Origin: Psoroptes ovis
Taxonomy: Eukaryota; Arthropoda; Arachnida; Sarcoptiformes; Psoroptidae
DNA length: 64,000 nucleotides
Assembly (NCBI GenBank): GCA_002943765.1
Contig: PQWQ01000011.1
Coordinates: 620,001 to 684,000, forward strand
Reading direction: 5' to 3'
The notes below the pieces were generated by a model. The model worked only from the letters and a program-made list of their open reading frames with translations, ran no database searches and was not told the origin of the DNA. Shown piece by piece: positions 34,641 through 47,500 of the stretch (positions are counted from its first letter, which is position 1; every line of letters begins with the position of its first letter). A program made the translations under genes and the position numbers.

Positions 34641-35654
34641 TCACATAATAAAATCATAATAAAATTTTGAACATTCAGTTGCAATACTGTCATTGGATGA
34701 ATTTTTACTATTTTTTCTTGATGAACAATTTTTCTCGAGTTGATTCAAATAATTTGACAACATATCCACCGATGATAATGATGTTGATGATGATAATTTT
34801 CGTTGATCATCCCTTTCAATGATATTAATTATTGATTCGGTTGTTATCGATTTAGAATCATCAATGAATTTCATTGATTCATAATTTAAGGTATTTCCAT
34901 ATTCGTCTTTATCATTATGATTGTCATCATCATTATTATTATTATTTTGTTCTTTGGTTGAATATTGTACATTGATTGTCGGTATAATCATTGTTGGTGT
35001 CGGTGTCGGTGTAGGTGTTACATCGAAATAGTTAGAAACCAATGATAAACTTTGTAATGTCAATGTACTCATTGGTGTTGTTACAGTGTTATCGTTGTTG
35101 TTGTTGTTGTTGTTAGTGATTCGAAGCTCAGGTTGAGTTTTTTTCTTTAGTTTAAAAATTTTATTTTGGTGTGTCTTCTTTTTGTTTTTTAATAATTTTA
35201 TTGTTTTCATTGAATACAATAAAATATGATAGAATAGATAAGAATCGATAAAGGTCATTATGGTAAATAGTATCATTCTGAATAATGGATCGATAGAGTT
35301 CATTTGAAACCATAAACACCAAGTGAACCAAAGAAATTGCGCAAATATAAATAAAGTTAATGGAATCATCAATAATAATCGACATATTAATGAACATAAG
35401 CTTGAATCATTGACATTGTTATCATCAACCGTACATTCTCCGGTATTTGAATTTTGATTTTTGATCGATGATAATGGCGATGCATTCGATAAGTGTAAAT
35501 GAAATTTCGGTCGATAATTATCATTATTAGTACTCGTATTTGAATTATTAGATTTAATTGACAAAAATTTTAGAAAAAACTTGAAAATCATCCAATTATT
35601 CAATAAATTTGACATTGAAAGATGTATATCTTCAATATTTTTGCAGAATCTCAT
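34641..35654 (-). CDS. two-pass membrane protein of unknown function, 337 aa
   Basis: I do not recognise the family. Start ATG at 35654 with an in-frame TGA directly upstream (35657-35655), so the frame cannot extend further 5' without splicing. Two strong hydrophobic segments lie at about residues 91-117 (L-L-L-M-I-P-L-T-L-F-I-F) and 122-150 (F-R-M-I-L-F-T-I-M-T-F-I), followed at once by a Lys-rich stretch, which suggests a cytosolic C-terminus. The remainder is Asn/Asp/Ser-rich with a P-T-P-T-P-T-P-T repeat. The coding part is better mixed than surrounding shadows, and a poly-A signal follows. It could be the last exon of a longer multi-pass protein, because plausible coding blocks exist upstream at 36.06-36.19 kb. 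Confidence 0.6.
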   Translation of the reverse strand: MRFCKNIEDIHLSMSNLLNNWMIFKFFLKFLSIKSNNSNTSTNNDNYRPKFHLHLSNASPLSSIKNQNSNTGECTVDDNNVNDSSLCSLICRLLLMIPLTLFIFAQFLWFTWCLWFQMNSIDPLFRMILFTIMTFIDSYLFYHILLYSMKTIKLLKNKKKTHQNKIFKLKKKTQPELRITNNNNNNNDNTVTTPMSTLTLQSLSLVSNYFDVTPTPTPTPTMIIPTINVQYSTKEQNNNNNDDDNHNDKDEYGNTLNYESMKFIDDSKSITTESIINIIERDDQRKLSSSTSLSSVDMLSNYLNQLEKNCSSRKNSKNSSNDSIATECSKFYYDFIM

Positions 35655-37980
35655 TCAAATCCCACAATATTTGAAATGAATCAGTTAATTAGCGGAAATT
35701 TTCGTCAAGAAAATTCTTGAAAATGAATTTTTTTTCACTGCATTGACACGATCCACAGATTAAAATGGACAGTAAATGATTAGATAGAAACTGGATTATT
35801 TCATTGATAATAGATACTTCATAGATGAAACAAATATATTGCATATTATTCAATAATTGAATATGTCCATCACATTTTTTTTTTTGAAATTCATTAAATG
35901 AAACAATCAGTCAAATGATGAGGCTAATATTCATTCTATTTATATTAGCACTAAAATCAAACAAAATACTAAATGACTTAGAATTTCGTGGCTTGAAAAC
36001 AGAATAAAATTACCTTATGAAGAATATTATCAAAGAAAAAATAAAAATAATGATAATTTACCTCAGAAATGGATCAGGCGCACCACATTGATCAAGTACT
36101 TGATCAAGTGAAATTATCAATTCACGGTCATCATCATTATCATCATAATCATTGACAATGACAATAAAAAAATTTACAAATACAAATAGTAAACATTAAT
36201 ATTCAAGAGAAAAAAAAACAAAAACAAACCAATAATTACAAGGCAACCATAATAACGATAACAACGAATGCAATGGAACCAAGGGATCCCAAGGATAGAA
36301 AATTGTAGACAAATGCACCAAAACACACGCACACAGACTTCTACAGGTATTTTATTTATTCCATGTCATTATTTTCTGCATTTTTTGGGACCATGCGCCT
36401 AAGAAATGATCATTGAATTGCTTCATTTATTCCAATTTCATTTGATTTCCAATTTCGTTAGTCAAAAAATAAAATGAAATGAAATGAAAAAGATAGGAGT
36501 GATTCAATTATTATTCAATTATTGTCAGAATAATAATAATCATTTTATTTCATTGAATAAATGAATGAATAAAGACAAATGAATAAAATAATATTCAATT
36601 TGATTGTGATTATTATTATTATTATTATTAATATTTTTTCTCATATCAAGATTTTGAATGTCAATGTCATGACAAATAATAATAATAATAATAGAAACAA
36701 AGACCTCTGAATACATAGACGAACACAGACCCACACGCAAAATTGAGAAATATTACAATCCCAGTAATAGAGAATATTTTTAAAATTCATCCGAAGAAGA
36801 CCAGCGCCCATAATTTTCACGAATTGTGAAATATTTGGCCCGAACAGAGAATCGACAGAATTAGATTTCGAGAATTCGGATGAAATAAAAAACTTTTTAA
36901 GAGGCCCAGAATGAAATAAAATTTTGTAAATATCATGAGGTATCTATGGTTGGTCCTCATTGTTTATCGTTATTTGTTTTGTTTGTCTTTTGCAAACGTC
37001 AATTATTTTTTCCAAATAATCGAAATTGAATATATTGATCATTATCAATCGATTGATCAGACAATCAAATGATCAAATGATTGATTGATCGATTGCTTGA
37101 ACAAAAGTCAATATTGGGTCCTTGATATGGTTGATTTTGATAAGAAATTTTGTTTTTCAATGTACCATGGTTGCTTTGACGAATAATGATTGGAAAAAAA
37201 TGATTAATAATTTTTTTAATCGAAGGTTTTCGTGATACGATCGCCAATTTTCAATAAATTTTTGTTTTTTGATCAAATTTATTTTATTTTAATTTTAATT
37301 GATTTTAAATCAACAAATTTTAGAGGAACAAACAAATGGATTGAAAAAGTGTTTCAAAAATTTTGTTTAAGGATGAAATTGAATAGGAATTTAAATGAAA
37401 ATTCATTGACTTATTGTCATCAATAATTGTTTGTTTTTTTTTGAGAAATTGACAAGAGACACCCCATTAAAATACGAAAGGTTAAAGAGAGATGATTTTG
37501 TAGATAAACAAAGACAGAAAAAAGTTGATAATTTAATACATAATTTGACTTAGTCATTATGTGTATTGGTCTGTGTATATTAGTGTCTGTGTGTGTGAAA
37601 TGGTGTACAAATATCATTGAACCTGTGGTAAATCAATGAAAATTGCTTGATGATGAAAAAAAAACAAAAAATTAATTAAAATTGAGAAATGAATGAGAGA
37701 AAAAGTAAAGAAAAAGATCTTAGAATTCAAAAAAAAAGACAAAAAACAAAAAGTAAAACATAAATTATTATTATTAAAATAAAAACAAAAGGAAATGTTT
37801 GAATGTATGTATGTTGACTGCTGTGGTTGTTTAGTTGGCATTGTATAATCAATATAATTATCAATATTTATCATATATCCATCAGATAATATTCAAAAGG
37901 GTTTTCATTGTATAATTATAACTATTATTAACTCTTAATTTATAGGCAGTGATTTTATCCAATTTTTGTGCATTTATAAT
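35655..37980. other. intergenic region with two patches of possible coding or promoter sequence
   Basis: Mostly AT-rich. On the minus strand about 36191-36062 is an open frame reading E-L-I-I-S-L-D-Q-V-L-D-Q-C-G-A-P-D-P-F-L ending at a donor-like gtaaat; it has no ATG and no upstream acceptor. A GC-richer patch at 36771-36914 is open on both strands. Neither is firm enough to call a gene. An AAT/ATT run lies at 36610-36640. Confidence 0.4.
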
Positions 37981-38603
37981 TTATAAGATCATAATAATTT
38001 TCATCATCAATAATGATGATAGCGTTGATGTTAATAATATTGAATCGAATGAATACAAACGATAACAGCCATTATCTTTTTGGCCATTTTCATTCATTTT
38101 ACTTTGATCAAATCCAGCTTTATTGATTTTTGGTCTTTTTTCCGGTAATTCTGGTATTTTTTCATTTTTAACAATATTATCCTTGATATTATCTTTTAAA
38201 TCATTTCCATCAATTTTTTCAATAATTTTTGGTTCATCATCATCCGAATTTTTCTCGCCATCTGTTGTTGGTAATTCATAAAGATTATTTTTATCAATTT
38301 TTTGAATTTTTTCATTTTCATTCTCATTATTGTTCATAATTGAATCATCAATTGAATCAATAGTTTCGATTGGTTCGGTTTCATTATCCAAATCATCAAT
38401 GGATGACATTGTTGATGGTAACCGATATGTACATAATTCGATTGTATTATTATCCATCAAATATTGTACAATTGTTTGTGTATTTGAATATTGTCCTTGT
38501 CCAAGATAGCAACGTTGTTGTGAATTATAATTGAAATTTTCTCGATTCAAATCGAATGCTTCTTTTAACCAAAATAATTGACAATTACAAAATAATTGAT
38601 TAT
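37981..38603 (-). CDS. LRR gene exon 2: LRRCT, acidic linker, hydrophobic C-terminus
   Basis: Starts with the LRRCT cysteines (F-C-N-C-Q-L-F-W-L, later R-C-Y and L-C-T-Y). About 110 charged residues rich in Asp, Glu and Lys follow. The last 20 residues (I-L-L-T-S-T-L-S-S-L-L and on) are hydrophobic with no charged tail beyond one Lys, which fits a GPI attachment signal. Stop TAA at 37983-37981. Confidence 0.85.
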
Positions 38604-41513
38604 CTAATTGTTTGAACGAAAAAAAAATTGAAAATTAGTAAAAAAATTTTATTTTAACAAATAATCCATGATCATGCAGGTCATTGGTTTTGCTCTGGCA
38701 AACAAAAAGCAAAAAATAAATATTTTGATTATAGAAACCAATGGAAAAATGAAATTTTTTACATAAATAACAAAATACAATCAAGATCTTCAAAACAAAT
38801 ATTGATTATTTCGATCAGTAATTATATTGTCTAACAATAACATTAAAAAATACAAAATTTTACAAGTGTCAAAAATTGATCATTTAACAATCAAACAATG
38901 TTTAACAACCCAAAGATAATATTCATGACCTAACCTAAGTTAATTTAACTCGACAAACAACAACAGCAACAATAACAATAGCGACAAGTAATACGGAACA
39001 TTATAACTTTCTGACAAAAGTTCAGAGGTCGAATCGAGGAAATTTGAGAAAATTACCCGATAAATGAAAATGAAAAAATTTGCTGCAAACAATAAAAGGT
39101 CATTGTATTGTTTGAATACAAAGATGAAATTTTGTTTAAACAAACATTCATAGTTACCAGGCAGTAAAAATCATTTAAAAAATTAAATAAATTTGTGCTA
39201 CTTGATGACAAGAATCCAATTATCATCATTGATTTATGAGAAAATCGCTTGTTTGTGTTATCAAACAATTATAATCGAGTAAAATCAACTAAGAACGAGC
39301 AAATAATTATGCGAAAATTATTTTTGATAATAGAATATCAAATATTTACAATTGAGAAAATCCTAAAACAAGTAATCTAAAAATATTGGAAATTGATAAA
39401 AAAAAATTTCAATAGATGTGTACCCCAAGAAACAACACATCGATAATCAAAGAATCGATGAGAACAATGACAATAACACATTGAAATGTTGTAAAATGAC
39501 TGCAAAATAAAGCATCGCTGCGGTGTTAAATGGTTTCATTTTGCCTCAATTCAAATCAAAATCACTATGGTTTCATACTATTCGACATATTTGAAAAATT
39601 TCTACTTGAAAAAAATGAAATGAAATGAAACTTGTACTAAATGCCTCGTAACTATGGAAACAAATTGTAAAATGTTGATCGTATCGTATTCAAATAGACG
39701 TTAAATAAAATATTTTGGAGTACACAAAAGATTTGAAATGATAAATTTATTAATTTATTTATTTTTACATGTTTGTTTACTTTATATTATTTTCATTTTC
39801 ATTTCATTCAATGAATATGAAATAAATAAACAAAAAAATTTCATTTTTTTTCGGGAATAATTTGAAAAATGAAAATGAATTCAGATATGAATGAAAAAAT
39901 CATGTTCTATGATAAGTAGGACAATATAATGATACTCATTCATTAATTGAATGAAAAAAGATGGCCATTTTATGGGTGTATTTATTGTGATTTATGATCG
40001 GTAATTGATAAGACAAGGAAAAAATCCTTTACTTTGAATTTTTATTGGTCATATTTTATTAAATAATGTTTATTGACCATAAACAGAGCGCATTCAAGAG
40101 GAAATTGTTTAATTAAATGAGGGCAAAAAAAATGATTCTCTCTGGTATAATAAAGAATTTGAATTAAAATAAAAATAAAAAAGTCAAAATTTGCGTGCCT
40201 AATTGTGACCGATTTCAGTGAATTATAAAGTAATGGAATCAAATTGATGATTAAATTAAATAAATGTCAGCAGTGATTGATTGTATTGATAAAAATACAC
40301 AAAACTAACAAAAGAAAAATTGAATCAAACATTGATAAAATGATTACTTACTTCGCAGTTTCATGCTAACAAATCGTTTTTGATCAGGACGATGAAATGA
40401 ATATTTAGATAATGCTTCAATTTCATTACCATCCAAATCTATTTCAATTAAATTTGTCATTACACGCAATTGTGTTCCAATATGTTTCAATTTATTATAT
40501 TCCAATTGTAATTCTTTCAATTGTTTTAGACCGGCGAATGCTTCTTCATCAATGTCAACAATTTGATTATGACTTAAATCTAATATTTCTAATTTGATTA
40601 AATTTTTAAACACACGTCTTGGTAAATGTTTGATTTGATTATAACGTAAATCCAATGAATTCAATTCAGATAAACCATTAAAATATTTAGAAAATAATTT
40701 TTCAATTTTATTATTATCTAATGTTAAATAATTCAGATTTATTAATGGCACAAATACATCATCATCAAATGTTGCAATATTATTATCTTCCAAATATAAT
40801 TCACGTAATGAAGGCAATGAACGAAACATTTTGGGTAATTTTGCAATATTATTTTTAGTCATAACAATTTTTTCTAATTTCATTAAATTATCAAATGATA
40901 ATGGTTCAATAATCATTTGTGAACAAAGTGATATATCAATTATTCTTAATTCATTCATATCTTTGAAAGCATATTTAGGCAATGTTTTTATATTCAAATC
41001 ACTTAATACAATATCATGTAATGAATTACGTAATGTTTTTGATTCAAATAATTGTTTTGGAAATTCTTGCAACGATACACCATTATAGCCACTTAATTTC
41101 AAACGTTTCAATGTTTTATGTTTATCAAACCAAAGCCATTTGGAATCGTTTGACGATATTTCTCTGCCGATTGTAAAACAACCGGCTTCCGATGCACTTT
41201 CATGATTATCACAATTACAGAATAGAAAATTATCTGTCGCACCACAAATATTATTTATTTCATTATTAGCATTAATTAATGTAATACTATTGATTATAAT
41301 GATTAATAATAATGAATAATATAATAATATTGTTGAATGAATTTTTATTTTATCAAAATTTGCCATCATTGTCGCTGCTTTTGATGAATTATTTTTAATC
41401 ATTCTAATTGTATCATGATTAGCTTTACAATTATCATCACTGTTATTGCGAATGATGGTTCTATTGGCGCATGAAATTGAATTGTTTTGATTATTATTTA
41501 GATTTGATATCAT
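37981..41513 (-). CDS. secreted or GPI-anchored leucine-rich-repeat protein, 2 exons, 594 aa
   Basis: Join of 41513-40352 and 38603-37981 on the minus strand, phase 1 (cga a|gtaagt ... caattag|at), giving L-R-N-N-Q-L-F-C-N-C across the junction. ATG at 41513 is the first in frame; an internal ATG pair about 49 codons later would put the hydrophobic segment (about 58-82) at the N-terminus as a classical signal peptide. A Cys-rich cap follows (I-C-G, F-C-N-C, G-C-F), then about nine LRRs, then an LRR C-terminal cap (C-N-C-Q-L-F-W-L). After that comes an acidic linker and a hydrophobic C-terminus after N-G-C, which resembles a GPI signal. The layout resembles arthropod proteins annotated as oplophorus-luciferin 2-monooxygenase non-catalytic subunit-like; a precise function is not inferable. 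Confidence 0.88.
38604..40351 (-). other. intron of the LRR gene, 1.75 kb
   Basis: GT-AG intron on the minus strand, phase 1. AT-rich, no supported gene inside. Confidence 0.7.
40352..41513 (-). CDS. LRR gene exon 1: signal, N-cap, LRRs 1-9
   Basis: 387 codons plus one base. Repeats follow L-x-x-L-x-L-x-x-N-x-I, for example L-R-E-L-Y-L-E-D-N-N-I, L-N-S-L-D-L-R-Y-N-Q-I and L-E-I-L-D-L-S-H-N-Q-I, each 24 residues. Donor a|gtaagt at 40351-40346. The hydrophobic segment I-L-L-Y-Y-S-L-L-L-I-I-I-I is the secretion signal. Confidence 0.9.
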
Positions 41514-44500
41514 TTTGTACAATTTGTTTTTTTTCTTGTGTTTGCCGGTTGTTATATAAAAATTGTTGTTATTTGTTGAACAAATGAAAAATTATTTTTT
41601 TCTTGGCACTAAAATTGAAAGAAAGTTGACAGACATGGAAACAAGCACACTTACACACATACACACACACAATAAAACCACTATGAAACACAACGAAAAC
41701 AGGCCAATGCCCGAATTATTATGATGAACAATGATGACAAATGATGTTGAAGATTTATTTTCGCTAATTGAAAATATAAAAAAAAAATTCCAATTAAAAT
41801 ACGATTAATTTTATAACACAATGTGATCTTTAAATCAAATTTCTTTCAAGTATATTGTGAAGAATTGTTTCAAAATCCAAATCGTCGATATCATTTGAAA
41901 TCATTTGAAATTGATGAAAACAATTAAGCATCCATTGTTGATGAAGATAAGTTATCTGTAATAGACAAATTTTGGAAAAAAATAACTTAGTAATTAAGTC
42001 ATTGGATAATTGGGAAAAAATTAATTTTTAAAAACAGGTTAATCAGATTCAATTAATCGATTATAATTGTATATGAATTATCAATGAAGTATAATGATCA
42101 AAATCGTCTTTACAAATATCGGTCCAAATGTGGATTGAATTTATTGATTTTTGATTTTTATGGAGGCGAAATACAATTACTGTAGAAAGTAATCAATTTA
42201 ATCATAAAGATATCATTTTTTTGCACATGCACAAAACCAATATATCACTTGAAAAAATTGTCAAACACACAAGTTTTCACATTCAAATGAATCATGAAAA
42301 TCATTTGTACTAACAATCGCCTCTTTTACACATTAAAATCTATTGAATTTTTCAAAAAATAATCGAGTAGAAAAATAAAATATAATAATTAAACAAATAA
42401 TCACAGATGTTTTTTCAATTCAATTTGATTTGTTTAATAAGCTTTTGAGTGTATATATCAAACAAACAGGTAAATGTTATAAAATAATATTTCATCAGTT
42501 TTCGATTGTTGCCGTTGATCAAAAAATTATTGATTTGTGATTGATTTCAATGATATTTTTAGAGTGTTTGATTCATTCAAAAAAAAAAAAAATAAAATAA
42601 AATAAAATAATTTCTATATTTTCATTGAAGAAAATAATACTTTGCGTGCCTTTATTCATTTATACACATTTTGTTTGTTTGTTTGTCTCTTGTTGATTCA
42701 TTCGATGTTAATATTGCAATTTTTAATTATTAAATATGGAAAAAAAAAATGAAATAAATGTATTCACATTCTAATTATAATCATCATCAACAACAACAAC
42801 AACAATCACATTGGCAACAATTATCCCTATGGTTATAATCTTTGTCTATATCTTTTTTCTAGCAATTCAAACGTTCATTCAATGAACAATCGTAATTATG
42901 AATTGAATTGAAAAAAAAATTAAAATAAAAATAAAATCAACACACAATCGAATGCTTTTTTCGAATGAAAATCAAATTTTGTTGATCAATAATTATAATC
43001 TGGATATAATTATTGATCAAGGATAAATATTACTGTTTTTTCCTAATTGAATTTGATCAAAATCAAATGAATATTTGATCATCAAAATTGTCATGATTTT
43101 AAAATGAATTTTTTTTCTGGTAAAATTGGTGAAAAATGACACGAAGAGACTTTTATAGAATTGTCAAATTGTAAATTTTTTTCGTGTCAAAATGTCAAGG
43201 ATGATGAAGAATTTAGTCTTGTTGGTAGAAAATCAACCAAAATAAACATTGAAAATTGTATTGAAGACTTCGCCTAATTTTCACAAAGATTATTTGTGAT
43301 TATTTAATTCTTTTGAATGTAGATTTTTGTTTATTTTTCTAAGAATTTTTTGCAAAAGTTTTGTTTTTCACCCCAAAAAAAAACTCATTTGACAATAAAA
43401 ATCAAATATTTTAAATTGACTTGAATTTTAAGAATTATATTCAAAATGAATATTGAAACAAAATTAATAAAATTTTGTCATGTCATTCGATGTTTGTTGA
43501 ATAAATGTTTATTTTTTCAGTTGGTTTAGTGAAAATAAATCCGAATCGAATATTATTATTGACAATAATAATAAATCTTGATCATAATAACATTTGAAGC
43601 ATAATATTAATAAGGATTCTTCATTTTGATACAAATGAAAAGATATTTTATTTTTCAATTTTCAATAGTGATTTGTGGATGAGTTTGTTTTTAATTTTAG
43701 ATAGATTTGAATTCAAGAAAATTAATAGTTTTTCATGTTCATGTTATGCAACGCAATCGAAAGAATTGAAGAAAAGCAATTTCAATGAAAAGTTTTTTTA
43801 TTTTATTTTATTCATTTGAAATTGGAGCAAACAAATAATTTTTATTTATTTTTTTTATTTATTTGAATGTCAATAATAAAAATTGATGTCATTTGATATA
43901 TAATTGAATAGAATGAATGAATAAATCAATGAGAATAAATAAACATGTATTTTGAATGTAAATTCATCTTTCAATTTATTTATTTATTTTTTGCCGAATG
44001 ATGACAAAAATAAATACATTCATACATTCATTCAATTTGACCATATAGTTCATCAGTGATGAATGAATGATTGATCAATATAACTTTGAATATGAACAAA
44101 TGGACAATTTATTGTTCAACAATTCAAACATTATTCAAAGAAGAAGAAATGTATGAACAAAAGGAGAAGAATCAATTGAATATTGATTATTGAAATGCGC
44201 ATTCAATTGATTCACTGTGCAAACATTGATTTTATTGATCAAATTCGCTCCATTTCGCTCAGTTCATATTGTTTCTATTCTTATTGAAATAAGTGAAAAA
44301 TTTTCAAAAATGAAATATGGTCAAAATGACAAAACTTTTTGGGCGAAAATTGATGATACATTTCCTGATATATGGTAGAATTCAAAAAGAAGGAGAAGAA
44401 AAAATGTCAACTATTTAAATCGATTTTTATCTTAGAAAAATAGATATAAATGCTTGGTTTCGTTTGGTAAAGAGAACTAAAAACTTGAAACATTTTATCA

Positions 44501-47500
44501 GCAAAATTCTGACAAAAATAATGTAGAATTAATGGACAAATGTATTCAGAGAGAAATTCAAAACTATCAGTGATTCATGTCCAAAAATAAATAAATCAAT
44601 TGAATTCAATTTGATCGAATTCCCAGATAAGAGATTTTAATGGTAAAAATTTTTAACATCTTTTGGATTCATCTATTAATTTGAAAATGATCGAAAAAAA
44701 TTAATTGATAACATGTAATTCAAGCAAAAAAAGAAAAAATCGAAGATATCAAATTTCTAATTAAATTCAAAATCGGTGGGAAAATAGATTGAAATAAGTT
44801 CTTAACATACCGAAAATTTCATTAAAATTTCAATGAAAATAATTCAATAATTCATAATTATCATGATTCCACAGGTAATTCTAGAAAATTTTGAAAATTT
44901 CAAAGTCAAAATAATTATTTTTCAAAATTATAATTATTCAAATTCAAATTCATTTATCCATTCAACACAAAACATATCATATTTCTGAAAATTACACGTG
45001 ATAATTTGAAAAATATTTTTTTTATGTTAATTATTCATCGCAAAAAATATATACTGAGGAACGGTGAATTAAAAAAAATTCATTGAATTCGTCATGCAAT
45101 GTGGATTAAAATAATGATATGAATTTATAATTTACCAAACGAGAGAAAAATCATGTAAACACTGATAAATAAATGAATAATAATTCAAAAAATCATGGTT
45201 TAAGGGTAGCAAAAAGTACTGGTCAAAAATATATGAAAACTTAACGATAAAATAATCATAAACCAGAACTAGGCAGCTGTGAATAAATCGTATAGCAAAG
45301 AGTAAAAAAAAAAGAAAAAAAAACAAGTGAAAATGCATTGAAACACCATACGAACATTCAGTAGACGAATTCAGGGAGAATGTGTGTGTGCGAAAATATT
45401 TCGGAGAAAAATTTTTGGTCAAAATTTGTAAATAATGTTCATTCATAATAATGAATACAATAACAACAACAGCAACAACAACAACAACAACTTTTATGAC
45501 AAACATTGAACACTGAATTTGGATGAATATATCATCATCATCATCATCATCATGATCATGATGGTAAAAAGTCTCTTCACAGAAGCATTCAGAACAAAAA
45601 TTTTTTTTTTAACCAAAATCAAAAGAGAAATGAATTCGAGATGTAGTGAGAAATGATAGAGTCAGAAAGAGAGAGGTTACCAAAATATTTTTCAAAATGG
45701 TATGTTTTGATGCATGATTATTATTATTGTTGTTGTTGTTGCTGGTGTTTCTATTGAAGAGACAGAACAAATATTTGATGATGATAATAGTAAATGTATG
45801 AATAGTATGAATGAAAAAAAAACCAGAGGAATCGAAAAATTTTTTTAATTTCATTGAAATGTTTTGTAAATGGATGTACTGTTTTCTTTTTGGGTAAAAT
45901 GGTAGATTTATTATTCTTATTTTTATTGATATTATATATGTGTTTATACTGAATGATGAATAATGAAAATAATATTTTGGCGCAATGCGCGATTTTCAAT
46001 GATGAATAAAAGTGTTAGCTGGTTGTTGATGAACAAATATATATTGAATTCTGGTAACACTTTCTTTTGCTGATTGTTTTGATCGGATTTTCTAATGGTT
46101 CTAACAATGATGAATCGATTTGACGTTTTGTCTTGATGGATTTATGTATGTCTATATAATGTATGTCAAGGAATTCTGTAACCCGAAAATAGTGGTCATG
46201 ATTCAGGCAAGAAGATTCTAGGAAGAAGATTAAACGGAAAAATATGTGAATAAACTCGAAGAATAGTTGCAGAAAATTTGGAACAAATAATTTTGTTTTT
46301 AAGCTGAAAAATGTCTGCTTCTTAGAAGACATGGAAAAAAGTTTGAAGTTGAAGTTTGGGAGACCGGGGAAAATTATGACAAACCCTGAATGTGAATTGA
46401 ATGAAAAAATGTAAAAATACTCGGGAAAACTGAGCCCAATCATTATTCAATTTATTCATTTTTAATTCAATGTTATAATGATCAAACATTGAATTAATAT
46501 TAATAATGCTGATAATATACAGTTTTTTTGCGTTGAATTCAATGCGGATATAAATTTTCATGAACATCAATGAAGCATATATCAGAAGCAATAAATATGT
46601 TTGAATGCCTAAGACATGCCGAGATGTGATGAGAGATTTTTGGTGAGATTTTTCTTGTCCATAATCATTATTATTTGCATTGTTTTGAATTTGAATTAAA
46701 CAATGATGTTAATTGAATAGATTTAAATACATGCATGGTATTTATGCATTAGCCTTGATATTTAATCATTGTGCATGTCTTGTTAATAATACAACGATAA
46801 TGATGATCAAATGACATTTAAATGATGCTAATACATTGTCAAATTTGTACTCTTTTATTTGTTAAAACGTGTTAAAATGCCATCAAATGATGGAAAAACA
46901 AATTTTTGGATGAATAATTCGATTGATAACAATCAGTAATATGAATCATTTCCGGAAAACGTAATTCAAATTTTCAATCATTGATTTTTATTCAAAATTA
47001 TGCAATATTATTCAATGAATAGTGATGATAGCAATCAATCATTGAAAAAGAAATTCCATTGAAAAAACATTCCGATTGAATGATTGATTTTTTTGTGATT
47101 AACATTTATGTGATAATGAAAATCAAAAAGATTGCATTGCTTCAATGTTGTTGTACAGTTACATAAATAAAAATTTGAAAAATCTTTGATGATTCATTAT
47201 TCAAATATATATTTTCAATAATGATGTTTGTGATGGTCATTCGGAATTCTTTCAACGTAATCAAATCAAATTGATTGAATGAATGAATGAATTAAACATA
47301 TCATGACAGTATCTCATATTATTTCGCTACCATTTGCTCCAAAAGTTTTTTTTTGGATAAAAGTTTATTTTCTGTTTTGAAAACATAATTTCCTGACGAT
47401 TATTGCTTGTAATTGTACATTTTATTCTTAGAATTTTATTTCGTTTCCACTTTAATGATAATTTAATGGAAAATAGAAATGGAAAGAAAAAAAAATATGT

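Noticed and set aside
35917..36009. 30-codon plus-strand frame M-M-R-L-I-F-I-L-F-I-L-A with signal-like start
   Set aside because: Too short, no Cys pattern of a secreted peptide, no clear downstream exon.
45132..46591. Three long minus-strand frames of 89-142 codons
   Set aside because: Less repetitive than background, but Phe-rich, in conflicting frames and without convincing splice sites or motifs.
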